A stretch of 64,000 nucleotides of DNA from Microbacterium sp. BH-3-3-3 (GCF_001792815.1 NZ_CP017674.1:3286001-3350000), one strand, 5' to 3'; positions 8,700 to 18,376 are shown, numbered from the stretch's first letter. Numbers and translations: made by a program. The notes: generated by a model from the letters alone, not told the origin.

Positions 8700-8985
8700 G
8701 GTCCACATGAGAGCTTTCTCATGTCCACCTCCCCGCGCTCTCACTTTGACCCTTCAGGCTGGACACAGAGGCGAGGGAAACCTCGTCACCGCCTCGGCGG
8801 TTCCCCCTGAGGAAACCCGAGATCCGTTCCACCCCTGCCGCCGTCGTTCGGGTACGTCGGCCGGTAGTGAACGTGATCTCCTCGAAACCCCCGGTACACC
8901 ACCGGGGGTTTCGAGTTTCCGCGCACGGTCGCCGCCGGGCTCGGCCGGCCCCGGGGCGGTGGCACCGCACCTCACCCCGTGCGCG
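8700..8985. other. Structured intergenic region, candidate small RNA or relic leader
   Basis: Beyond the phoH terminator there is no credible gene for about 290 bp. It contains ACATGAGA-GCTT-TCTCATGT (8705-8724), a CGAGG-GAAA-CCTCG hairpin with a GNRA tetraloop (8772-8785), ACCGC-CTCG-GCGGT (8788-8801), and the 15-bp terminator at 8881-8915. The order of small hairpins followed by a terminator looks like a structured transcript read on the plus strand. No downstream plus-strand gene exists, so a riboswitch role is hard to argue. Confidence 0.4.
8881..8915. terminator. Very strong hairpin terminator, probably bidirectional
   Basis: Perfect 15-bp stem CTCGAAACCCCCGGT / ACCGGGGGTTTCGAG with a 5-nt ACACC loop, followed by TTTCC on the plus strand. 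It lies 71 bp past the response regulator stop and can end that minus-strand operon, or a plus-strand small RNA. Confidence 0.75.
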
Positions 8986-9642
8986 TCACTCCCAGCGGTA
9001 CCCGGCGCCTCGGACCGTGACGATGTGCGCGGCGCCGAGCTTGGCGCGCAGGTAGCGCACGTACACGTCGACGACGTTCGACGCGGGATCGAAGTCCATG
9101 TTCCACACCCGGCTCAGCAACTGCTCGCGGCTGAGCACCTGGCCCGCGTGGCGCATGAGCTCCTCGGCGAGGGCGAACTCGCGGGCGCTGAGATCGATCG
9201 CGCGGCTGCCGACGGTCGCACGGCGGGCGAGCACGTCGAGCGTCACGTCGCCGTGGGCCACGGTCATCGTGCCCGTCGGGACGGGTTCGCGCAGGCGCGA
9301 TCGGATGCGCGCGAGCAGCTCGTCGAACTTGAACGGCTTCGCGACGTAGTCGTTGGCTCCGGCGTCGAGGCCCTCGACGGTATCGCGCGTGCCGGTACGG
9401 GCCGTCAGCATGATGATGGGCACCGACGAACCCTGCCCCCTCAGGCTGCGGAGCACCTCGAAGCCGTCGATCGAGGGAAGGCCGACGTCGAGGAGCACCA
9501 GGTCGACCTCACCGGACAGCGCCGTGTCGAGCGCCTCGGCGCCGTCGCCGACGGTGACCGTCTGATACCCCGCCGATTCGAGGCCCTTGGCCACGAAAGC
9601 CGAGATGCGTTCTTCGTCCTCGGCGATGAGGATGCGCGTCAT
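8986..9642 (-). CDS. OmpR-family response regulator
   Basis: 218 residues: a receiver domain (residues 1-115) with acidic pocket EDEE (8-11), phospho-acceptor D52 in LLDVGLP, T/S switch at MLTAR and K in VAKPF, then an OmpR/PhoB winged-helix domain (about 125-218) with the recognition region SNVVDVYVRYLRAKLG and the closing GAGYRW motif. Its ATG overlaps the stop of the histidine kinase gene (ATGA), so the kinase-regulator pair is one operon. The target genes are unknown. Confidence 0.94.
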   Translation of the reverse strand: MTRILIAEDEERISAFVAKGLESAGYQTVTVGDGAEALDTALSGEVDLVLLDVGLPSIDGFEVLRSLRGQGSSVPIIMLTARTGTRDTVEGLDAGANDYVAKPFKFDELLARIRSRLREPVPTGTMTVAHGDVTLDVLARRATVGSRAIDLSAREFALAEELMRHAGQVLSREQLLSRVWNMDFDPASNVVDVYVRYLRAKLGAAHIVTVRGAGYRWE

Positions 9643-11054
9643 CCGGTTGCCTCTCTTTGCAGGACCACGTCTCCGGCGCGAACCGGGGTGGGAAGCTCGG
9701 CGGCGGAGCGTCCGCGCACGAGGGGGAGGTGGAGGGTCATCGTGGCGCCGCCGCCCGGGGTGTCGCCCACCGAGCAGTGTCCGTCGTGCGCGCGCACGAT
9801 GGCGTCGACGATGGCGAGGCCGAGACCCGAGCCCTCGATCCCGCGCCCGGGGGAGATCCGATCGAAGCGCCGGAAGACGCGGTGACGGGCGGCGGGCGGA
9901 ATGCCCGGCCCGTGATCGCGCACCCACAGCCGCGCCGTCGTGTCGTCGGCGCTGCTGCCGATCTCGATGGCGGAGCCGGCGGGGGTGTATTTCGCCGCGT
10001 TGTCGGCCAGCTGCAACCACGCCTGCACGAGACGGTCGGCATCACCGTGGACACGGCCCGATGCCCGTGCCTCGATGCTCCAGGTGTGATGGGGAATGGC
10101 CCCGACGAGTTCGGCCACCCGGTCGGTGAGACCCCCCACGTCGATGAGGGATGCCGAGAGGGTGGCCGTCTCGGCATCGGCCAGGGCGTCGATGTCGTCG
10201 ACCAGGCGCGCCAGGCGGTCGAGTTCGGCGATCCCGAGATCACGGGTGTCGGAGGCGTCCTGAGGATCGGACGGGTCCATCATCTCGAGGTGTCCGCGGA
10301 CGATGGTGATGGGCGTCTTCAGCTCGTGCCGCACGTCGTCGAGCAGGTGTCGCTGCGCGTCGACCGACATCGCGAGGCGGTCGAGCATGCCGTTCACCGA
10401 CGTCGTGAGGTCGGAGATCTCGTCGTACCCGTGTGCGCGCAACCGCGTGCCGAGGTCGTCGATCGTGATGGCGTCGGTGGTGTCGCGGAGGCGCTTGAGG
10501 GGCGAGAAGAGGCGGCCCGTCACGAACCACCCCGCGACTCCCACGAGCAGCAGGACTCCCACCGCCGAGAGGGCGTAGGTGGTCGTCGACAGCGCCACCA
10601 GCTCCATGCGCTGGTCGATCGAGATGACCTGCACGGCGGTCGCTCCGCGATCCGCGACGGCGACGTACAGCACGGGACCGTGGGAACTGTCGGCCTGCCC
10701 GCTCAGCTGCTGGTCGGCGAGACGGGCGGTCAGCGAGGACAAGAGCACCGGATCGTCGGCGATGGCCAGACCGGGGGGCGAGGGGGTCGCGGCGAGCACC
10801 TGGTCGCCGTCGAGCGCGAGCGTGCCGTCGGTGCGGCCGGGGATCGTTCCCGCGACCAGGTCGACCGGATCGTCGGAGCTCGACGCCACCGACGAGGCGA
10901 AACCGTCGAGCTGCTTCTGCGCGTTCGCCAGCACACGCTCGCGCTGAGCGGCGAAGGTGATGCCGCCGGCGATCATCATGCCGAGCAGGACGACGCCGAG
11001 GATCGCGCCGAGGATTCGCACCCGCGTCGAGATCGGTCTCGTCGTGGGGCTCAT
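9639..11054 (-). CDS. Sensor histidine kinase with HAMP domain
   Basis: 471 residues: transmembrane helix 1 (about 13-35), an extracytoplasmic sensor loop (36-155), helix 2 (158-180), HAMP (181-232), a HisKA domain with phosphorylated H243 in DVRHELKTPITIV, and an ATPase domain with N box LQLADNAAKYTP, G1 DHGPGIP and G2 GSGLGLAIV. It should phosphorylate the overlapping downstream regulator. The sensor loop has no recognisable ligand motif. A CATAAT hexamer 6 nt before the ATG indicates a promoter of its own rather than read-through from fumC. Confidence 0.93.
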   Translation of the reverse strand: MSPTTRPISTRVRILGAILGVVLLGMMIAGGITFAAQRERVLANAQKQLDGFASSVASSSDDPVDLVAGTIPGRTDGTLALDGDQVLAATPSPPGLAIADDPVLLSSLTARLADQQLSGQADSSHGPVLYVAVADRGATAVQVISIDQRMELVALSTTTYALSAVGVLLLVGVAGWFVTGRLFSPLKRLRDTTDAITIDDLGTRLRAHGYDEISDLTTSVNGMLDRLAMSVDAQRHLLDDVRHELKTPITIVRGHLEMMDPSDPQDASDTRDLGIAELDRLARLVDDIDALADAETATLSASLIDVGGLTDRVAELVGAIPHHTWSIEARASGRVHGDADRLVQAWLQLADNAAKYTPAGSAIEIGSSADDTTARLWVRDHGPGIPPAARHRVFRRFDRISPGRGIEGSGLGLAIVDAIVRAHDGHCSVGDTPGGGATMTLHLPLVRGRSAAELPTPVRAGDVVLQREATG

Positions 11055-11060
11055 CCTCCG

Positions 11061-11066
11061 ATTATG
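11061..11066 (-). promoter_or_regulatory. -10 hexamer CATAAT of the two-component operon
   Basis: CATAAT on the minus strand, 6 nt before ATG 11054; the intervening CGGAGG touches the start codon and is too close for a normal Shine-Dalgarno. Confidence 0.5.
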
Positions 11067-11094
11067 GCGCGCCTCGGCGTCGTCGTCGTGCGGC

Positions 11095-12489
11095 TCAGCC
11101 CGGGTGCGTCATCGACAGCAGGTCGAGCTTGGCGTCGAGCACCTCTTCGGTGATCTCGCCGCGCTCGACGTAGCCGAGATCGATGACGGCCTCGCGCACG
11201 GTGATGCCCTTGGCGACCGAGTGCTTCGCGATCTTGGCGGCGGCCTCGTAGCCGATGACCTTGTTCAGCGGGGTGACGATCGAGGGGGACATGCCGGCGA
11301 ACGCCTCGGCGCGCGCGACGTTGGCCTCGAGGCCGTCGATCGTCTTGTCGGCGAGCACCCGCATGGCGTTGGCGAGCAGGCGGATCGACTCCAGCAGCGC
11401 CGTGCCCATGACGGGGATGGCGACGTTGAGCTCGAACGAGCCCGACGCACCGGCCCAGGCGACCGTGGCGTCGTTACCGATGACGCGGGCGCACACCATG
11501 AGGGTGGCCTCGGGGACGACCGGGTTGACCTTGCCGGGCATGATCGACGATCCGGGCTGCAGGTCGGGGATGTGCAGCTCGCCGAGGCCGGTGTTCGGCC
11601 CCGATCCCATCCAGCGGATGTCGTTGTTTATCTTCGTCAGCGACACGGCGATCGTGCGGAGGGCTCCGGATGCCTCGACGAGACCGTCGCGGTTGGCCTG
11701 GGCCTCGAAGTGATCCTTCGCCTCGGTGATGGGCAGCTCGGTCTCGGCCGCGAGCAGCTCGATGACCTTCTGCGGGAAGCCGAGCGGGGTGTTGATGCCG
11801 GTGCCGACGGCGGTGCCGCCGAGCGGGACCTCGCCGACGCGGGGGAGAACGGCCTGCACGCGCTCGATGCCCAGGCGCATCTGGCGGGCGTAGCCGCCGA
11901 ACTCCTGACCGAGGGTGACGGGGGTGGCATCCATGAGGTGGGTGCGCCCCGACTTCACGATGCCCTTCCACGCGTCGGCCTTGGCCTCGAGCGCCACCGA
12001 GAGGTGGTCGAGGGCGGGGATGAGGTCGGTGATGAGCGCCTGGGTGACGGCGATGTGCACCGAGGTCGGGAAGACGTCGTTCGACGACTGCGACGCGTTG
12101 ACGTGGTCGTTGGGGTGCACGGTCGAGCCGAGGATGCGGGTCGCGAGCGTCGCGAGCACCTCGTTCATGTTCATGTTCGACGAGGTGCCGCTGCCGGTCT
12201 GGTACGTGTCGACGGGGAAGTGCGCGTCGTGCTGACCGGTGACGACCTCGTCGGCGGCCTGCGCGATGGCGTCGGCGATACCGGCATCCAGCGTGCCCAG
12301 CTCCTTGTTGGCCAGGGCGGCGGCTTTCTTGATGCGGGCGAGGGCCGCGATCTGCGTCGACTCGAGGCCCGAGCCCGAGATGGGGAAGTTCTCGACGGCG
12401 CGCTGCGTCTGCGCGGCGTACAGGGCGTCCTTCGGCACGCGCACTTCACCCATGGTGTCGTGTTCGATGCGGTACTCGATGTCGGTCAC
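11095..12489 (-). CDS. fumC: Class II fumarate hydratase
   Basis: 464-residue TCA-cycle enzyme interconverting fumarate and (S)-malate. The superfamily signature [11 protein letters not shown] (about residue 318) and the conserved [27 protein letters not shown] and [16 protein letters not shown] blocks are all intact, covering the active-site His and Ser. GTG 12487-12489 is preceded by GGAGGA at 6 nt. It is the last gene of a minus-strand run starting at xseA, 45 bp after the carbonic anhydrase, so it may be co-transcribed. Confidence 0.96.
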   Translation of the reverse strand: MTDIEYRIEHDTMGEVRVPKDALYAAQTQRAVENFPISGSGLESTQIAALARIKKAAALANKELGTLDAGIADAIAQAADEVVTGQHDAHFPVDTYQTGSGTSSNMNMNEVLATLATRILGSTVHPNDHVNASQSSNDVFPTSVHIAVTQALITDLIPALDHLSVALEAKADAWKGIVKSGRTHLMDATPVTLGQEFGGYARQMRLGIERVQAVLPRVGEVPLGGTAVGTGINTPLGFPQKVIELLAAETELPITEAKDHFEAQANRDGLVEASGALRTIAVSLTKINNDIRWMGSGPNTGLGELHIPDLQPGSSIMPGKVNPVVPEATLMVCARVIGNDATVAWAGASGSFELNVAIPVMGTALLESIRLLANAMRVLADKTIDGLEANVARAEAFAGMSPSIVTPLNKVIGYEAAAKIAKHSVAKGITVREAVIDLGYVERGEITEEVLDAKLDLLSMTHPG

Positions 12490-12534
12490 GTCGTCGTTCC
12501 TCCAGGTCGGTCGTTCTGCTTCAGTTGGGGCTCA

Positions 12535-13203
12535 TCACGCGGGCGCTTCGACGCGCGAGTCGTCGATGTCGCCCACGATGACGACGGGGAAGGCTTCCCC
12601 TTCGTCGAGTCGGTAGTTCGCGCCCACCACGGCGCAGCGGCCCTCGGCGACGGCTTCGCTGATCAGCTCGGACGCCCGCAGCAGCTCGCCGACGGTGTAG
12701 CGCAGGTGTTCGCGGCCGACCAGCTCGGGATCGACGGCGTCGGGGACTCGGCCCTCGACGGCGCCGGCGCGCTGGACGCGGCGCACCGCGGGGACGATCG
12801 GGGCGATCTGGCGCCAGATGTACGCGGGCAGGGTGGGCGCATCGACCCCGGTGCTCTCGATGGCCGCACCGACGGCGCCGCACGCGTCGTGGGCGAGGAC
12901 CACGATGAGGGGGACCTCGAGCACGCCCACGGCGTATTCGAGGCTGCCGATCACGGAATCGGAGATGACCTGGCCGGCGTTGCGCACGACGAACAGGTCG
13001 CCGAGGCCCTCGTCGAAGATGATCTCGGCGGCGAGGCGCGAGTCGGAGCAGCCGAACAGTGCCGCCGAAGGGTGTTGCGCGGAGGCCAGTTCGGCGCGAC
13101 GCTCGACGTCCTGCCGGGGGTGGGCGGGTGCGCCGGAGATGAAACGACGGTTTCCCTCGACCATCTGCTCCCACACCTGGTGGGGGGTCATGCGCTCGCT
13201 CAC
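12535..13203 (-). CDS. Beta-class carbonic anhydrase
   Basis: 222 residues of the beta family, hydrating CO2 to bicarbonate. The zinc ligands are visible: Cys in LFGCSDSRLA with its paired Asp and Arg, and His/Cys in VLAHDACGAVGAA. Supporting motifs are VVRNAGQ and the GSLEYAV helix. GTG 13201-13203 overlaps the stop of the DUF4245 gene (GTGA) and has GAGAGG upstream; an ATG 12 bp later is possible. Close packing with fumC may only reflect operon convenience. Confidence 0.93.
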   Translation of the reverse strand: MSERMTPHQVWEQMVEGNRRFISGAPAHPRQDVERRAELASAQHPSAALFGCSDSRLAAEIIFDEGLGDLFVVRNAGQVISDSVIGSLEYAVGVLEVPLIVVLAHDACGAVGAAIESTGVDAPTLPAYIWRQIAPIVPAVRRVQRAGAVEGRVPDAVDPELVGREHLRYTVGELLRASELISEAVAEGRCAVVGANYRLDEGEAFPVVIVGDIDDSRVEAPA

Positions 13204-13832
13204 GGGACCTCTCTCAACTGCTCGATCTGGGATGTCACGGAGGCGGCCGCCAGGGCCGCGGTCTCGGGGGCGGCGTCGCCGTACACGAGCACGTAGTCGG
13301 GGCCGGCGGCGGTGGCCAGCGCGTATTCGATGTTGCCGGTGCCCGCGGGGTTCGCCGGGCGGTAGACGTTCCACTCGATGCCGTCGATGGTCGTGGTGTC
13401 GGTGGCCCGGGTTCCGTCGAGCAGCTGTCCGGCCCAGGCCTCGTCGGCGTCGAAGCCCTGCGCGATCCGGAGGAAGCCGGACTCCCCGGAGCGCACGTAG
13501 ACCATGGTCCACGCCTGCGTGCCGCCGCTGCCCTCGATGGTGGCCTGGTTGACGCGCCACCCCTCGCCGAGCGAGGGGGTGAGCACCGGACGCCCGCGAT
13601 CGCTTTCGAGATCAGCCGTGAGGGCGACCACGTCGGGCTCGGGACGGGGGGCGGGTTCGCCACGCGGCACGGCGGCCACGACGACGAGCACCACGGCCAC
13701 GGTCACGAGCAGCGCGGCGATGAGGTTGCGGAAGGTCTTGCTGGAGCGATACCGGCGCGACGACTCGGCCTTGCGGTCGGCCGCCTCTTGCGGGGTCTCG
13801 GGGCGGCCGAGATGGGCGACGACGCGGGCCAT
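13200..13832 (-). CDS. DUF4245 domain membrane-anchored protein
   Basis: 210 residues. A cytoplasmic N-terminus ([21 protein letters not shown]) precedes one transmembrane helix at about 36-54, followed by an extracytoplasmic DUF4245 domain with the conserved GWRVNQATIE and WTMVYV segments. The family is restricted to actinobacteria and has no known function. Its ATG overlaps the stop of xseB by one base (TGATG), and its stop overlaps the carbonic anhydrase start. This xseAB-DUF4245 order is common in actinobacteria, hinting at a conserved but undefined link. Confidence 0.85.
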   Translation of the reverse strand: MARVVAHLGRPETPQEAADRKAESSRRYRSSKTFRNLIAALLVTVAVVLVVVAAVPRGEPAPRPEPDVVALTADLESDRGRPVLTPSLGEGWRVNQATIEGSGGTQAWTMVYVRSGESGFLRIAQGFDADEAWAGQLLDGTRATDTTTIDGIEWNVYRPANPAGTGNIEYALATAAGPDYVLVYGDAAPETAALAAASVTSQIEQLREVP

Positions 13833-14062
13833 CAGTCGTCCCCTGCGTCACCGCGAGCGGCATCGAGCCGGCGCTTCGCGCCCAGGAGCCATTCTTCGCA
13901 GCGCGCGTAGAGCTTCTCGCCGCGTTCCCAGAGCGCCAGCGACTCCTCGAGCGTGGGGGCACCCTGCTCGAGCTCGGCGACCACGCGCACGAGTTCGTCG
14001 CGGGCCTGCTCGAACGAGAGGGTGGCGACGTCGGAGGCGGAGCCCGGGGTCGTCGCGGTCAT
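13832..14062 (-). CDS. xseB: Exodeoxyribonuclease VII small subunit
   Basis: 76 residues with the conserved [19 protein letters not shown] and [20 protein letters not shown] helices that wrap around XseA. Together they form exonuclease VII, which degrades single-stranded DNA to oligonucleotides. Two starts are possible: ATG 14060-14062 with a weak GGAT, or ATG 14069-14071 (three residues longer), which is 2 nt from the xseA stop. Position directly after xseA confirms the call. Confidence 0.92.
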   Translation of the reverse strand: MTATTPGSASDVATLSFEQARDELVRVVAELEQGAPTLEESLALWERGEKLYARCEEWLLGAKRRLDAARGDAGDD

Positions 14063-14072
14063 GGCATCCATT

Positions 14073-15398
14073 CTAGGCGGGACGCGCGGTCGTGCCGTCG
14101 CCCGGTGCCTCGGCGTCGAGCGGTCGGTCGTCGGGCAGGGCGCCCTCGGATCGCGCGGCGAGCGTGCCCTGTTCGACCGTGATCTTCAGGGCGGCGCCGG
14201 CGGGGGCGTCGCGGGCGTCGCGCACGACGGAGCCGCCGTCGCTCTGCACGATCGCGTATCCGCGGGCGAGGGTGGCGAGCGGGGAGAGCGCGCGCAGGCC
14301 CGCGCTGAGCTCGCGCGTGCGGCGACGTTCGCTCTCGAGCCGACGGTCGACGATGTCGCGGCCCCGATTCGACAGCATCCACAGCTCCTGCGCACGGGAG
14401 GTGAGCATGGAGTGCGGAGTGCGCAGCGCCGGGCGCGAGCGGATCTGCTCGAGCTGCGCGATGTCGTGCAGCACGCGCTGGGTCAGTCGGCCGGTGAGCC
14501 GGGCCCGCAGCTGCGCCACGATCGCCCGCTGCTCGGCCACGTCGGGCACGACGCGCTTGGCGGCGTCGGTGGGGGTCGATGCGCGCACATCGGCGACGTC
14601 GTCGAGCAGGGGGCGGTCGTTCTCGTGCCCGATGGCGCTGACGATGGGGGTGGATGCCGAGGCCACGGCCCGCACGAGTCGTTCGTCGCTGAAGCCCAGC
14701 AGCGTCTGCGGATCGCCCCCGCCGCGGGCGATGACGATGACGTCGACCTCGGGGTCGGCGTCGAGCGCCTTGAGCGCGGCGAGCGTCTCGGGCACGCAGC
14801 GCTCGCCCTGCACGGCGGCGTACTTCGTGCGGAAGTTCACTCGTGGCCAGCGCAGCTCGGCGTTGCGGTGCACGTCTTTCTCGGCATCCGAGTTCTCACC
14901 CGTGATGAGCCCGATGCAGTGGGGGAGGAACGGGAGCTTCTTCTTGCGCACCGGGTCGAACAGACCCTCGGACCGCAACTGCACGCGCAGGCGCTCGAGG
15001 CGCTCGAGCTGTTCGCCGAGCCCCACGTGCCGCATCGCCGACACGGCGAACGAGAAGTCGCCCGTGCGGGGGAAGTAGTCGGCCTTCACGCACGCGACGA
15101 CGCGGTCGCCCACCTTGAGGTCTGCGGGGAGGCGGTTGAGCGTGCTCGACCAGATGCGGAACGCCACGGTCGATTCGGTGCCGAGATCTTTCAGACGGCC
15201 GAACACGTTGCCGCCGCGCCGGTTGAACGAGGTGATCTCGCCCTCGACCCAGACCGAACCCCATCGTTCGATGAAGCCGCGGATGGTGTCGTTCAGCCGC
15301 GACACCGAGGTGGGCGCATCGGTGCTCGACTCGCGGGGGTGCACGGAGTCGGCGGGCGGCGCCTGCCCCGCGATGGTCTCGGGCTGGAACGAGGTCAT
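14073..15398 (-). CDS. xseA: Exodeoxyribonuclease VII large subunit
   Basis: 441 residues: OB-fold DNA-binding domain (about 30-130, with [22 protein letters not shown]) and the Xse catalytic domain carrying [35 protein letters not shown] and the [12 protein letters not shown] motif; a long helical region follows and the C-terminal LARGYAIV segment is typical. I chose ATG 15396-15398 because GGAG lies 5 nt upstream; ATG 15437 is upstream in frame without a ribosome site. Divergent from ispH. Confidence 0.95.
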   Translation of the reverse strand: MTSFQPETIAGQAPPADSVHPRESSTDAPTSVSRLNDTIRGFIERWGSVWVEGEITSFNRRGGNVFGRLKDLGTESTVAFRIWSSTLNRLPADLKVGDRVVACVKADYFPRTGDFSFAVSAMRHVGLGEQLERLERLRVQLRSEGLFDPVRKKKLPFLPHCIGLITGENSDAEKDVHRNAELRWPRVNFRTKYAAVQGERCVPETLAALKALDADPEVDVIVIARGGGDPQTLLGFSDERLVRAVASASTPIVSAIGHENDRPLLDDVADVRASTPTDAAKRVVPDVAEQRAIVAQLRARLTGRLTQRVLHDIAQLEQIRSRPALRTPHSMLTSRAQELWMLSNRGRDIVDRRLESERRRTRELSAGLRALSPLATLARGYAIVQSDGGSVVRDARDAPAGAALKITVEQGTLAARSEGALPDDRPLDAEAPGDGTTARPA

Positions 15399-15452
15399 GG
15401 TCTCCGGAAGGGTCGAGGTGGCCGGTTCGGCCGGCATCCAGGGGCGCCCCGA

Positions 15453-15458
15453 TAGAAT
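15453..15458 (+). promoter_or_regulatory. -10 hexamer TAGAAT, leaderless start of ispH
   Basis: TAGAAT is followed by 6 nt and GTG 15465; the gap also contains the xseA upstream region. Confidence 0.55.
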
Positions 15459-15464
15459 CGAGGG

Positions 15465-16526
15465 GTGAGCACACCTGTCGTCCAACTGCCCGTTCCCCGT
15501 ATCCCGGGTCGACGCGGGCGGCTCCAGGATATCCCCGTACAGGGAAAGAAGAAGGTGCTGCTGGCGGCGCCGCGCGGTTATTGCGCGGGCGTCGACCGCG
15601 CGGTCATCGCCGTCGAGAAGGCCCTGGAGCGCTATGGCGCGCCCGTGTACGTGCGCAAGCAGATCGTGCACAACATCCACGTGGTCACCGAGCTCGAGAA
15701 GAAGGGGGCGATCTTCGTCGAAGAGGTCGACGAGGTTCCCCCGGGGTCGCACGTCGTCTTCAGCGCGCACGGGGTGTCGCCCGCCGTCGTGTCGGCGGCA
15801 TCCGATCGGGGTCTGCAGGCGATCGATGCGACCTGCCCCCTCGTGACCAAGGTGCACCGCGAGGCCGTGCGCTTCGCGCGCGACGACTTCGAGATCCTGC
15901 TGATCGGCCACGAAGGCCACGAAGAGGTCGAGGGCACCGCGGGCGAGGCCCCCGAGCACGTGACGGTGGTCAACTCTCCCGAGCACGCCGATGCCATCGA
16001 GGTGCGCGACCCGTCGAAGGTCGTCTGGCTCTCGCAGACCACGCTGTCGGTCGACGAGACGATGGAGACCGTGCGGCGCCTGCGCGAGCGCTTCCCGCAG
16101 CTGCAGGACCCGCCCTCGGACGACATCTGCTACGCCACCCAGAACCGTCAGGTCGCGATCAAGAAGGTCGCCGTCGGCGCCGACCTGGTCATCGTCGTGG
16201 GATCGGCCAACTCCTCGAACAGCGTGCGTCTGGTCGAGGTCGCCCTCGAGTACGGCGCCAAGGCCGCCTATCGCGTCGACTACATCGACGAGGTGAAGCA
16301 GGAGTGGCTCGACGGTGTCGAGACCGTCGGCGTCACCAGCGGCGCTTCGGTGCCCGAGGTGCTCGTGAGCGAGGTGCTCGAAGAGCTCGCCCGCGCCGGC
16401 TACCGCGATGTCGAAGAGGTGCGCACCGCCGAAGAGGACTTGATCTTCTCGCTCCCCAAGGAACTGCGACAGGATGCCAGCGGCAAGCGCGACAGCCGCG
16501 CGCTCGGCGGCCGGAGCAGCGCGTGA
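15465..16526 (+). CDS. ispH: 4-hydroxy-3-methylbut-2-enyl diphosphate reductase
   Basis: 353 residues. The last enzyme of the MEP pathway, reducing HMBPP to isopentenyl and dimethylallyl diphosphate. The three iron-sulfur cysteines are C40 ([11 protein letters not shown]), C124 (DATCPLV) and C222 ([11 protein letters not shown]); the catalytic Glu lies in the conserved region after [16 protein letters not shown] binds the diphosphate. The product feeds uppS in this window. The stop overlaps the following GTG (GTGA). Confidence 0.97.
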   Translation: MSTPVVQLPVPRIPGRRGRLQDIPVQGKKKVLLAAPRGYCAGVDRAVIAVEKALERYGAPVYVRKQIVHNIHVVTELEKKGAIFVEEVDEVPPGSHVVFSAHGVSPAVVSAASDRGLQAIDATCPLVTKVHREAVRFARDDFEILLIGHEGHEEVEGTAGEAPEHVTVVNSPEHADAIEVRDPSKVVWLSQTTLSVDETMETVRRLRERFPQLQDPPSDDICYATQNRQVAIKKVAVGADLVIVVGSANSSNSVRLVEVALEYGAKAAYRVDYIDEVKQEWLDGVETVGVTSGASVPEVLVSEVLEELARAGYRDVEEVRTAEEDLIFSLPKELRQDASGKRDSRALGGRSSA

Positions 16527-17116
16527 GCGACGGCGCAGAACGGTCGACCGCCCCGGGCGACGACGCGCGCCCCCGCCCGCAGTACGGCGAGTACGCGACG
16601 CCGGAGGAACAGCGCGCGCGCATCCAGCGTCCCGAGGTGACCGAGGCGCTCGAGGCCGGGGTCGCACCGCAGCCCGAACCCGTCGCGCCGGTGGCCGAGA
16701 AGGCGACCCCGCCGGCCGGCGCCGGGCGCGTGGGCCTGCGCGGCCCGCTCTGGGACCGCATCCTCACGGGCGGTCTGCTCGCGTACGGACTGGTGTCGAC
16801 GGTGTCGACGATCGTGCAGTTGCTCGATTTCCCCACGTACGCCGAGACCGCCGCCAAGATCCTCGGGGTCGACGCGAGCTACACCAACCTGTCGGCCGGA
16901 TACCTCTGGGGTGCGGCGGCCGCCTTCGTCTACGGCATCGGCTGGCTGCTCACCGCGGTGCTCACCTGGCGTCGCCTGCGGCGCGGGCGCGTCGCGTTCT
17001 GGATCCCGCTCGCGGGCTTCGTGGTCACGGCGTTGCTGGCCGGCCTCTGCGTGACGCTGGCCCTGGTCGGTGACCAGCAGTTCATGACGGCGATCATCGG
17101 CAGCGTTCCGAACTGA
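16523..17116 (+). CDS. DUF6264-like membrane protein
   Basis: 197 residues starting at GTG 16523, overlapping the ispH stop. The N-terminal 70 residues are charged and disordered and contain [17 protein letters not shown], a conserved opening of a Microbacteriaceae family annotated DUF6264. Three to four transmembrane helices follow (about 80-100, 122-150, 160-185). Function unknown; translational coupling to ispH suggests co-expression. Confidence 0.75.
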   Translation: MSDGAERSTAPGDDARPRPQYGEYATPEEQRARIQRPEVTEALEAGVAPQPEPVAPVAEKATPPAGAGRVGLRGPLWDRILTGGLLAYGLVSTVSTIVQLLDFPTYAETAAKILGVDASYTNLSAGYLWGAAAAFVYGIGWLLTAVLTWRRLRRGRVAFWIPLAGFVVTALLAGLCVTLALVGDQQFMTAIIGSVPN

Positions 17117-17140
17117 ACCGTCGGGCCCGGTATCCCGTGT
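17115..17140 (+). promoter_or_regulatory. Candidate ECF-type promoter upstream of the sigma factor gene
   Basis: GAACC (17115-17119), 16-bp spacer, CGTGT (17136-17140): this matches the AAC...CGT layout of ECF promoters and would place the start about 22 nt before GTG 17169. Autoregulation is usual for ECF operons, so this is a plausible self-recognised promoter. Confidence 0.35.
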
Positions 17141-17168
17141 TCCCCGTGAACGAAGAGAGGGGACCGGC

Positions 17169-17675
17169 GTGGTGCGAGATGAACACGCGCAGCTGACGGC
17201 GTTGTACGACGCCCACGCCGTGCCCGTGTGGCGGTACGTGGTGAGCCTCACGGGTGATCACGCCGGCGCGGACGACGTCGTGCAAGAGACGCTGCTGCGC
17301 GCGTGGCGGACGCCGCGCGTGATGAACGACGAGCCCGCGACCCTTCGTTCGTGGATGTACACCGTGGCGCGCAACCTCGTCATCGACGAAGCGCGCAGCG
17401 CGCGGCGCCGGCACGAGCTGCCGGTCGACGAACTGCCCGAGACGGTGCGCGACGACGACACGGATGCCATGTTCGATGCGCTCCTCGTCGAGGAGGCTCT
17501 CGCGACCCTCACCCCCGACCACCGTGCGGTCATCGTGAGCGCCTATTACGGGGGTCGTAGCGTCGCGCAGGCCGCCGAAGAACTCGGCATCCCGGCCGGA
17601 ACGGTGAAGTCGCGACTGCATTACGCGGTGCGAGCGCTGAGGCTCGCGCTGCAGGAAAGAGGGGTGACCCGATGA
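17169..17675 (+). CDS. ECF-type RNA polymerase sigma factor
   Basis: 168 residues with sigma region 2 (about 8-75: LYDAHAVPVWRYVVSLTGD, ADDVVQETLLRAW, LRSWMYTVARNLVIDEAR) and region 4 (105-160: LTPDHRAVIVSAYYGG, IPAGTVKSRLHYAVRALR). It lacks regions 1 and 3, as expected for group 4. Two adjacent GTG codons (17169 and 17172) follow AGGGGAC. The stop overlaps the anti-sigma ATG (ATGA), forming the usual sigma/anti-sigma pair. The nearest functional types are actinobacterial SigK/SigL-like factors; the signal is unknown. Confidence 0.92.
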   Translation: MVRDEHAQLTALYDAHAVPVWRYVVSLTGDHAGADDVVQETLLRAWRTPRVMNDEPATLRSWMYTVARNLVIDEARSARRRHELPVDELPETVRDDDTDAMFDALLVEEALATLTPDHRAVIVSAYYGGRSVAQAAEELGIPAGTVKSRLHYAVRALRLALQERGVTR

Positions 17676-18376
17676 GCGTCGATCATGAACGTCTGTCGAT
17701 GTGGGACGGCGCCTACGTGCTCGGGGCGTTGAACGCTCCGGACCGAGCCGAGTTCGAAGCGCACCTGTCCGATTGCGCCGAGTGCCGTGCCGCGATCGCC
17801 GACCTCGCGCCCACCGCCGGACTGCTCTCACGTGTGTCCGCCGATCGCGCCCGCGCGGTCGGTGCGACGACGGGGCCGGTGCCGATCGCGGCCCCGGACC
17901 CGTCGCTGCGGGGCCGGGTGGTCGAGGCGGCGCGGCGTCGACGCGCGCGGCGGGCCACGGCCTGGACGCTCGCGGCGTCGATCGCCCTCATCGCGGTCGC
18001 CGTGCCGGCGGGAATCGCGGTGACGAACGCCGTCAGCTCATCGTCGGGCGCGGTCTACGCCCTCGACGACGTCGCGGGGGCGCCCATCGAAGCCTCGGTC
18101 AAGCTCACGTCGGTGCCGTGGGGCACCCGCATCGACCTGGTGTGCGAGTACACCGGGCAGGTCCTCGACGCGCCTCCGGGTGGCTGGCCCTACGCGCTCG
18201 CGATCACCGACGAGACAGGTGCGACGAGCGTGCTGTCGACCTGGCGGGCCGGCCCCGGGGCGACGACCGAGTTGAGTGCGGGCACCGATCTGGCGGCTTC
18301 GAGCATCGGCTCGGTCGAGATCCGCACCGTCGAGGGCGACCGCGTGATCATGCGGCGCGACTTCGCGACGCCCTGA
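17672..18376 (+). CDS. Anti-sigma factor with zinc-binding motif (RskA-like)
   Basis: 234 residues. The N-terminal anti-sigma domain (1-60) contains the HLSDCAECR motif (HxxxCxxC), a zinc-binding ZAS signature that can respond to redox. One transmembrane helix sits at about 96-117 after a basic cluster RRRRARRAT, and the rest is an extracytoplasmic domain resembling the RskA C-terminus. It should hold the overlapping sigma factor at the membrane and release it on proteolysis. Coupled to the sigma gene by ATGA. Confidence 0.9.
   Translation: MSVDHERLSMWDGAYVLGALNAPDRAEFEAHLSDCAECRAAIADLAPTAGLLSRVSADRARAVGATTGPVPIAAPDPSLRGRVVEAARRRRARRATAWTLAASIALIAVAVPAGIAVTNAVSSSSGAVYALDDVAGAPIEASVKLTSVPWGTRIDLVCEYTGQVLDAPPGGWPYALAITDETGATSVLSTWRAGPGATTELSAGTDLAASSIGSVEIRTVEGDRVIMRRDFATP

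Noticed and set aside
8719..8970. 83-residue minus-strand open frame in the structured region
   Set aside because: No ribosome site or homology, and it overlaps the terminator hairpin.
12239..12616. Open frames on the strand opposite fumC
   Set aside because: Shadow frames with no homology; the fumC signature is on the minus strand.
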